Notes under the pieces: model-generated
What the model was told of the DNA's origin: nothing
Databases searched by the model: none
What the model saw: only the letters and a program-made list of their open reading frames with translations
Source of the DNA: Trebouxia sp. TZW2008
Taxonomy: Eukaryota > Chlorophyta > Trebouxiophyceae > Trebouxiales > Trebouxiaceae
DNA: 64,000 nt
Assembly (NCBI GenBank): GCA_002118135.1
Contig: BDIU01000381.1
Span: forward strand, 62,001 to 126,000
Reading direction: 5' to 3'
In this document: piece by piece, positions 48,601-64,000 of the stretch
How the letters are laid out: the number at the start of each line of letters is the position of its first letter
Position numbering within the stretch: position 1 is the stretch's first letter
Program-made: the position numbers and the translations under genes

Positions 48601-51600
48601 AGTTTGGCAGCATTCCTCCAGTCCAGGAATGAAGCGTGAAACGCTGATGCATCGCTCACTCCAGCTCCTCCGGCTACTCACCATCATTAACTACAAAGAA
48701 CATCATCAAGCAAAACAATATCACAATCAAGGGCAGTATTGAGTGTATTTATTACCTTTTCTGGATGATTGTCATGCAGGTACTGAATGACAGCCTCTGC
48801 CTTTTCACCATAGGTTGCATTGCCGCTGTGCATGCTGAGCTTGGCAAATTCAAGCTGCTCACTGCCAAACTCTGAAAGCGTGCTGCTGCGTCGCGTCCAG
48901 ATTGGATTGCGCACTTCCAATGTATCAAGTGCGATGCTGTTATAGGGGATGCCAGTGGGAGTGTCGTAGGCTGTCAGCAAGCGCCCTGCCAGCTCCTGTG
49001 CCCTGAAACATATCGAACGTCAATACCATGTTACAGCACCCGTCACTGCCATGTTTGTTGCCCATGATATCAGCAGTGGTTGGGTAAGAAGACCAAAAAG
49101 GCGAATTTAGTAGGGGTGTCATAAGCTGTCAACAGCCGTCCTGCTTACTCTTCTGCTCTGAAATGCGGCAAACGTCACTACCATGTTACAGCACCCGTCA
49201 CAGCCATGCTTGTTGACCATGATATCAGCGGTGGCTTGGTGAGCAGACTGAAAAAGGAGAAAGCTGTCAGCAATCGCCCTACTATCTCTTCTGCTCTAAA
49301 AACATCATGTATCTCTATCACCTGTCAACCCAATGACACCAGCAGTGCTGTTTATCATATAAGAATGTCCATCAAAGGCAATCAACCGCCTCAGTCCTGT
49401 ACTTCCAACAACTGCTGATGGCAGTTGTGTACTACTAAAAGCATCTCACTGCCTCCCTTACGTCATGCTGGCTGAGCAGATGCCAGCAGTAATGTTGTCA
49501 CTAATCGCTCTGATATCCTGATGACTGTCATCACGAAATTGATATGGGCAGCTTTGCTTTACATTGAAAAGCAGTCTATGACTGCTATTCAAAGCGTACA
49601 ATCATCCTGAATGTGCCGCAGTTGGCAGATGTCAAGCTCAATTCCATCTAACTTCAAAAAGCCTTGTAATGCTGCCCTTTACGGTAAGGATTTGTGCTCA
49701 TACTGGGCGCAAAGCCTGATCCAGGTGGCTTTTGCTAGGCTGAGTATTGCTCCTGTGAGAATGTATCATTGATAGAAACAGCTGGAAGGAGCATGCTTGT
49801 GCAAGCAAGGCAGAATGGAAAGCACTGCTGACCTGTCGATGTACATATGGTCATTGGACAGCTCATACGCCGACAGCATGCCGCCAACCACGCGGATTGT
49901 GGTCTCAAACAAGGACACCTCGTAGGGCCTGCATGCACACATCATTTACATCACTTGTATACAGTACAGTCACAGCAATGGACTGCCACCCAAATTGGAC
50001 ACAAGCCTGTGGAATTTTGTTGCTTTGAAGCTCTGACACAGGACAAGCCACTGAATAACTAGGTTGCAAAGCTTTCTGTGCCAAGCATGAACTCCAGGTG
50101 TGAACAGCTTCCTTCAGTCAGTCGTGTCTACATAGCATGCCTGTCTCCCTTGGCGCATTCTGTATAAAACGGCAAGCATGGCCCATGCACATTCAAAGCT
50201 TGCGACACCGTCTTGTCCAATGACAAGCAACTAAGATCCTTTTGATATTTTGACCCAGCAAAGCCATTTACAGCCACTGCGCTTTATTGGCAGCACTGAG
50301 ACGCACAACAAGCAGATCAGATGCAGAATTTTGAACATTTCATCAAGTGCTGCTTTGCATCCAGCAACTTGCGCCAATCTTCACTCAACTTCCACTTTAG
50401 TATCATGCCCGTCAAAAGCAAGGTGCTGCACATTTCTACTGTACATTGCTCTTGTGGTTTCCTCATTGCGTTTATCTGATGAATAGCTCTCCCATCAACA
50501 GCAGAGGAAGCAATTCACCTGGTGAAGTTGAGCTCATGCGCAACCCAGTCTCTGGCTTGCTTGTACTCAGCTTGCATACCCATCAGCCACAGAGTGTCCA
50601 GGGAGTCGAGAATGGTGGCCCCCAAACCCCCAAAGGGGTCTTTGCCCCTCAGGCTTCTGGGCATGAGCTCATCGTGACCCCAGGCATATGTGACATAGTT
50701 GCTCCAAGCATGCTGCATGGCAGCTTTAACCTGAGCTTGCCGCCTGCATGCAGCAAGTTCTCAGTCTATCTGGTAGTTGCTGCACAAATCAGCACACATG
50801 ACTTGATGCCAGGCTTGGTTCCCCCTTGTGAACGCAAGACCCTAAATGTGCTTCTCAAAATTGTCTGAATTTGAGCATACTTACTATCCCAAAGTGCAAA
50901 ATATGACACTGGCGCGGCTAAAGTGCAGTTGTATGCAGAATGGTGCTAACACTGCAGCGCATGCAGCTGAGATGGAAGCTGCAAGCAATAGCTCACAGCC
51001 TGATATCTGCATGACAAAGCACGGCATAACAAGTTTGCAATGCTGGTCCAAGGTATGAGTGACGGCTGTGACCAGAACATGCACGTGTATATAAAACGAC
51101 GAAGGCCTAGCCATTTTGCAGGGCTAATACAAGGTGCATTCAGATGGCTGCGGTCAAACATGCGCATGCACATAGCTACAAGTAGGCCTAACAAGTTTCA
51201 GGGCTGCCGTACTGACAGATGGCTACACACAGAACACATGCACATCTGTAGCTGTGTACCAAAGCAAATGGCATACTGAAGATGCCTAGACGTGCAGGAG
51301 AGTGCACCGCAGAAGCTACTTCTAAGCATTGCTCAGGTGTGAGCTGCTTGTCGAGTTCAATGGTGGTGCGGTTAGCTGTGCAGAGCTCATCCAAAGTGAT
51401 CTTTAAACATGCGCACACATCTGTAACTGAATGAAGGCTTACTCTGAGCATTCTGCAGGTGTGAGCTGCTTGTCAGGATCAATGATGATAGGGTCCACTA
51501 GAGTCTCATCCCAGCCTGGGGCCTCAGGCAGCTCTGGCTCCTTGGGCTCTCTGGTCTCCTTTGAGGCCATTGACTTCTGCATGTGGCGCAGGTCAGCAGT

Positions 51601-52735
51601 CCCAAGGCGTGGGTTCTTGTTATGCATGCTTGGCAAGCCATCAAAAAGTAGCATGTGTAGCAACTTCTCTTTGTAAGGACACTCAATGTAAGGACATTCT
51701 CGATGCAATTGGCAACCAGACATTGCATTGTGACTGCAGTGGTCTCCTTGAGTAAAGACAAGGTGATGTAAGGACAATGGTTTTGGTGACCAAAGCAGTT
51801 GTTACAAAAAAGAAGTCACTGTAGCAACAATTGGCTGACATGATGTTATCAACATAGGTGAGGACTGTGACAACTGACAGTAGCTTGATGCAGACTGGTG
51901 CAGAAGAACTGGCTAATTTGATCTGACCAGCAGGCTTGAGGGTCATGACAGCTGACATTAGCTCAGTGTAGACTGGTGCAGAAGCTTGGCTGTCACATGC
52001 AGTAGACTAGTATTGACTGGAACCTGACGCTGTATGACCCCCTGCTCAGTCCTTATGACAGAAAACAAATGACTTTGTTCTGTTCTACTCTAGCAGCAGC
52101 AACTTACAAGGGCAGCAGCTCTGTTAGCTGTGAGCGACACCACTTCTGGTTCTGGGGATTGATCATTTTTGACCGCATCAGAAGCAAGTGAAGCAACCTG
52201 TCAGCAGCAGTAGTCTTCAAGTACTTACATATACATGTCAGCAGGCTGGCGTTGAAAGCAATAAACAAGCACAAACCTCTTCAGCAAGGGTAGAAACATT
52301 TTGCAGCATGGCTGCTTGCTGTTGGATCTCTGCCTGCAAGTTTGCCAAGTCCACAGCCTGTGTATGCACACAAACGGAGTCTGCCGCCACAGCTGTCCAA
52401 ATACGCTATTGTGTGGCCCTACAGACATATCCCAAGCATACCTTACCTGGTCATCTTTAGACACAGTTGCCTCAGTCACTGTGAAGCCTTGCTTTTCTTC
52501 CTGTAGATACAGATGGTCATCATCAAGGCATTGGGACGCTGTCAATGTTCGCGACTATGGTGCAAACTCACCACAGAAGATAGCTTGTGGTGCAGAAGTA
52601 GCGTGTATCCGGCTAGAACCAGACACACAGAGAGCATGACCTGCAAAAACTGGCAAGTTGAAGAGGGTGACGACACGACTTGTGACAATTGATCGAGTAC
52701 TACTCACGCACCAGCAACGTTGAGCGACGCAACAT
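45696..52735 (-). CDS. Mannosyl-oligosaccharide 1,2-alpha-mannosidase, glycoside hydrolase family 47
   Basis: Class I alpha-mannosidase that trims Man9GlcNAc2 N-glycans in the ER/Golgi with Ca2+. Exons in transcript order: 52735-52712, 52640-52572, 52500-52447, 52357-52277, 52197-52108, about 51620-51443, 50743-50519, 49928-49833, 49002-48756, 47939-47628, about 46975-46828, 46429-46251 and 45971-45696 (TAA); about 660 residues. Residues 9-28 (VMLSVCLVLAGYTLLLHHKL) form a type II signal anchor, followed by a Gln/Glu-rich stem. The catalytic (alpha/alpha) barrel begins at QVKAAMQHAWSNYVTYAWG and shows DPFGGLGATILDSLDTLWLM, FETTIRVVGGMLSAYELS, GLMPLYLNPKTG, KMDHLVCF, LLRPEAVEAFFVLWRLTG and the terminal NTEAHPL, whose Thr binds Ca2+ in the family. 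All hallmark acidic blocks are present, so it should be active. Confidence 0.93.
46430..46515 (-). repeat. Partial copy of the mannosidase exon 12 start
   Basis: Just upstream (in transcript order) of the exon at 46429 lies a second acceptor plus exon start encoding DLSPDFVMFNE beside the real GLSPEFVSFYE. It then diverges, so it looks like a decayed duplicate edge. Confidence 0.7.
47015..47370. repeat. Minisatellite in a mannosidase intron
   Basis: About six head-to-tail units of roughly 55-65 bases, each with tcagtgcttgcag, then aagaagaagaagaagc or aacaagaagcagaagac, then tgcccagcaaagcactca. Both unit types alternate. It is open in all three plus-strand frames, a by-product of the composition. 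Confidence 0.9.
49003..49300 (-). repeat. Copies of the 5' edge of mannosidase exon 9
   Basis: The exon start and its upstream intron (gtcgtaggctgtcagcaagcg and the gttacagcacccgtcac block) recur at 49112-49210 and more weakly at 49258-49300. The copies are non-coding. Confidence 0.7.
51285..51400 (-). repeat. Copy of the 3' end of mannosidase exon 6
   Basis: Encodes ELDKQLTPEQCLE, next to the real exon end DPDKQLTPAECSE at 51443-51495. The copy continues into intron-like sequence. Confidence 0.7.
51657..51824. mobile_element. MITE-like element, second copy
   Basis: Intronic in the mannosidase gene. Ends are inverted: gtagcaacttctctttgtaa on the left, and on the right the reverse complement ctacagtgacttcttttttg. 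It holds the family's repeated gtaaggac and the gactgcagtgg core. Confidence 0.65.
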
Positions 52736-53426
52736 CTCGGCGGAAGTGGCCAACGAAAGACTGATTGCTGCAAGTTTGTTGAGTGGGTCGATCAGGTCGA
52801 CACCCGCGCGACACGGACTGCGGACTGGACGATGGGCTCCACGCGAAAGGACACACTAGTGGCGATAGATCTACCGGCATAACGGGAGGCTGTCAAGCAT
52901 CGACCGGGGCAGTCGAGACGTTCACGCACAGGCACATAGTTTGCTACTGCATCTGGAAGCGACTTCTGCTACACTCTTGCTTGCCCTGCTGCAGACTTAT
53001 GCACAGCGCTGACTTACACCGTGAGATCATTGTATCTGCTATCCGCACTGATGCTGCTGTCGACATGCGCAAAGCGCCATGAAAGAAGCTGATGTTGAAC
53101 ATACGGATGACTAAAATTTCAAACTTCTAGGGTTTCTTTTCGCTCGCTTTAGTAATTTGTTGTGACGAGGCCATCCCGGGAAATTGCAGAGGGCTCTGCA
53201 GCGCTGCAGTACGTGCTCATCACCCGCAGCGTGCCGGCATGTCCTCTGTCTTCAAGCTTATCCGAGACTTGCTGCATCGCTTGTCGACGATGTGATGCGT
53301 CAAGCTCTTTATGCAGCCTCGCACACGCTGCGGTCACACAGCTTTCTTTGAATTGCGTTTTCCCTCGTCCGCAAGCCTTTGAAGCCATACACCAGATTTG
53401 CTCCTAGTCTGGAAAGCCTCAGCGTC
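52736..53426. promoter_or_regulatory. Divergent promoter region, mannosidase / JmjC demethylase
   Basis: 690 bases separate two divergent start codons. It has no conserved coding sequence and no repeat; presumably both promoters and 5' UTRs. Confidence 0.45.

Positions 53427-64000
<10,574 letters not shown>

Noticed and set aside
48680..48692. A 9-base micro-exon (ttaatgatg) between mannosidase exons 9 and 10
   Set aside because: It has splice-like flanks, but joining exon 9 directly to exon 10 gives the family-typical PEKGLMPLYLNPKTG in phase, so the micro-exon is unnecessary.

Overview
The window is nuclear DNA of a photosynthetic eukaryote, most likely a green alga (chlorophyte). Nearly every gene is cut by GT-AG introns into small exons, several products begin with plastid- or mitochondrion-like presequences, and the closest recognisable relatives are plant proteins. 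TGTAA, the usual chlorophyte polyadenylation signal, lies just downstream of several stops. A trebouxiophyte-like alga is my inference; no species can be named.

Layout, left to right: the 3' part of an EF-hand type II NAD(P)H dehydrogenase (+, 496-5118); a plastid-targeted short-chain dehydrogenase (-, 5811-8575); a small organellar helical-repeat protein whose last exon is present three times (-, 9730-11933); mitochondrial COQ10 (+, 12224-13658); an unrecognised small protein (-, 13752-15486); an 18-kb gene for a large acidic, internally repetitive protein of unknown function (+, 15975-33932); a plant-type gamma-glutamylcyclotransferase-like protein (-, 35386-about 36750); plastid diaminopimelate epimerase (+, 37079-39507); an Smr-domain protein (-, 40942-43349); a GH47 alpha-1,2-mannosidase (-, 45696-52735); and a JmjN/JmjC histone demethylase of the plant REF6/KDM4 type that runs off the right edge (+, 53427->64000). 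The genes belong to unrelated pathways (respiration, ubiquinone, lysine, N-glycan trimming, chromatin), so this is ordinary mixed eukaryotic gene order with several divergent pairs.

The most striking property is shared by most genes. Introns, and in one case the 3' flank, carry tandem arrays of extra copies of the neighbouring exon or of one exon edge including its splice site. Most copies are decayed by stops and indels. I count more than fifteen such arrays. They look like exon-edge tandem duplications and are the main 'unexplained structure' of the window. In the 18-kb gene, coding repeats built on a V-D-x-x-L/V-x-x-L motif have also multiplied to about twenty copies. Dispersed repeats include a terminal-inverted-repeat MITE-like family and an inverted pair of about 400-bp elements at 34.7-35.1 and 44.8-45.2 kb.

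Exon coordinates were worked out by hand from splice signals and reading-frame phase. Most chains close in phase; first exons and boundaries flagged 'about' are uncertain.
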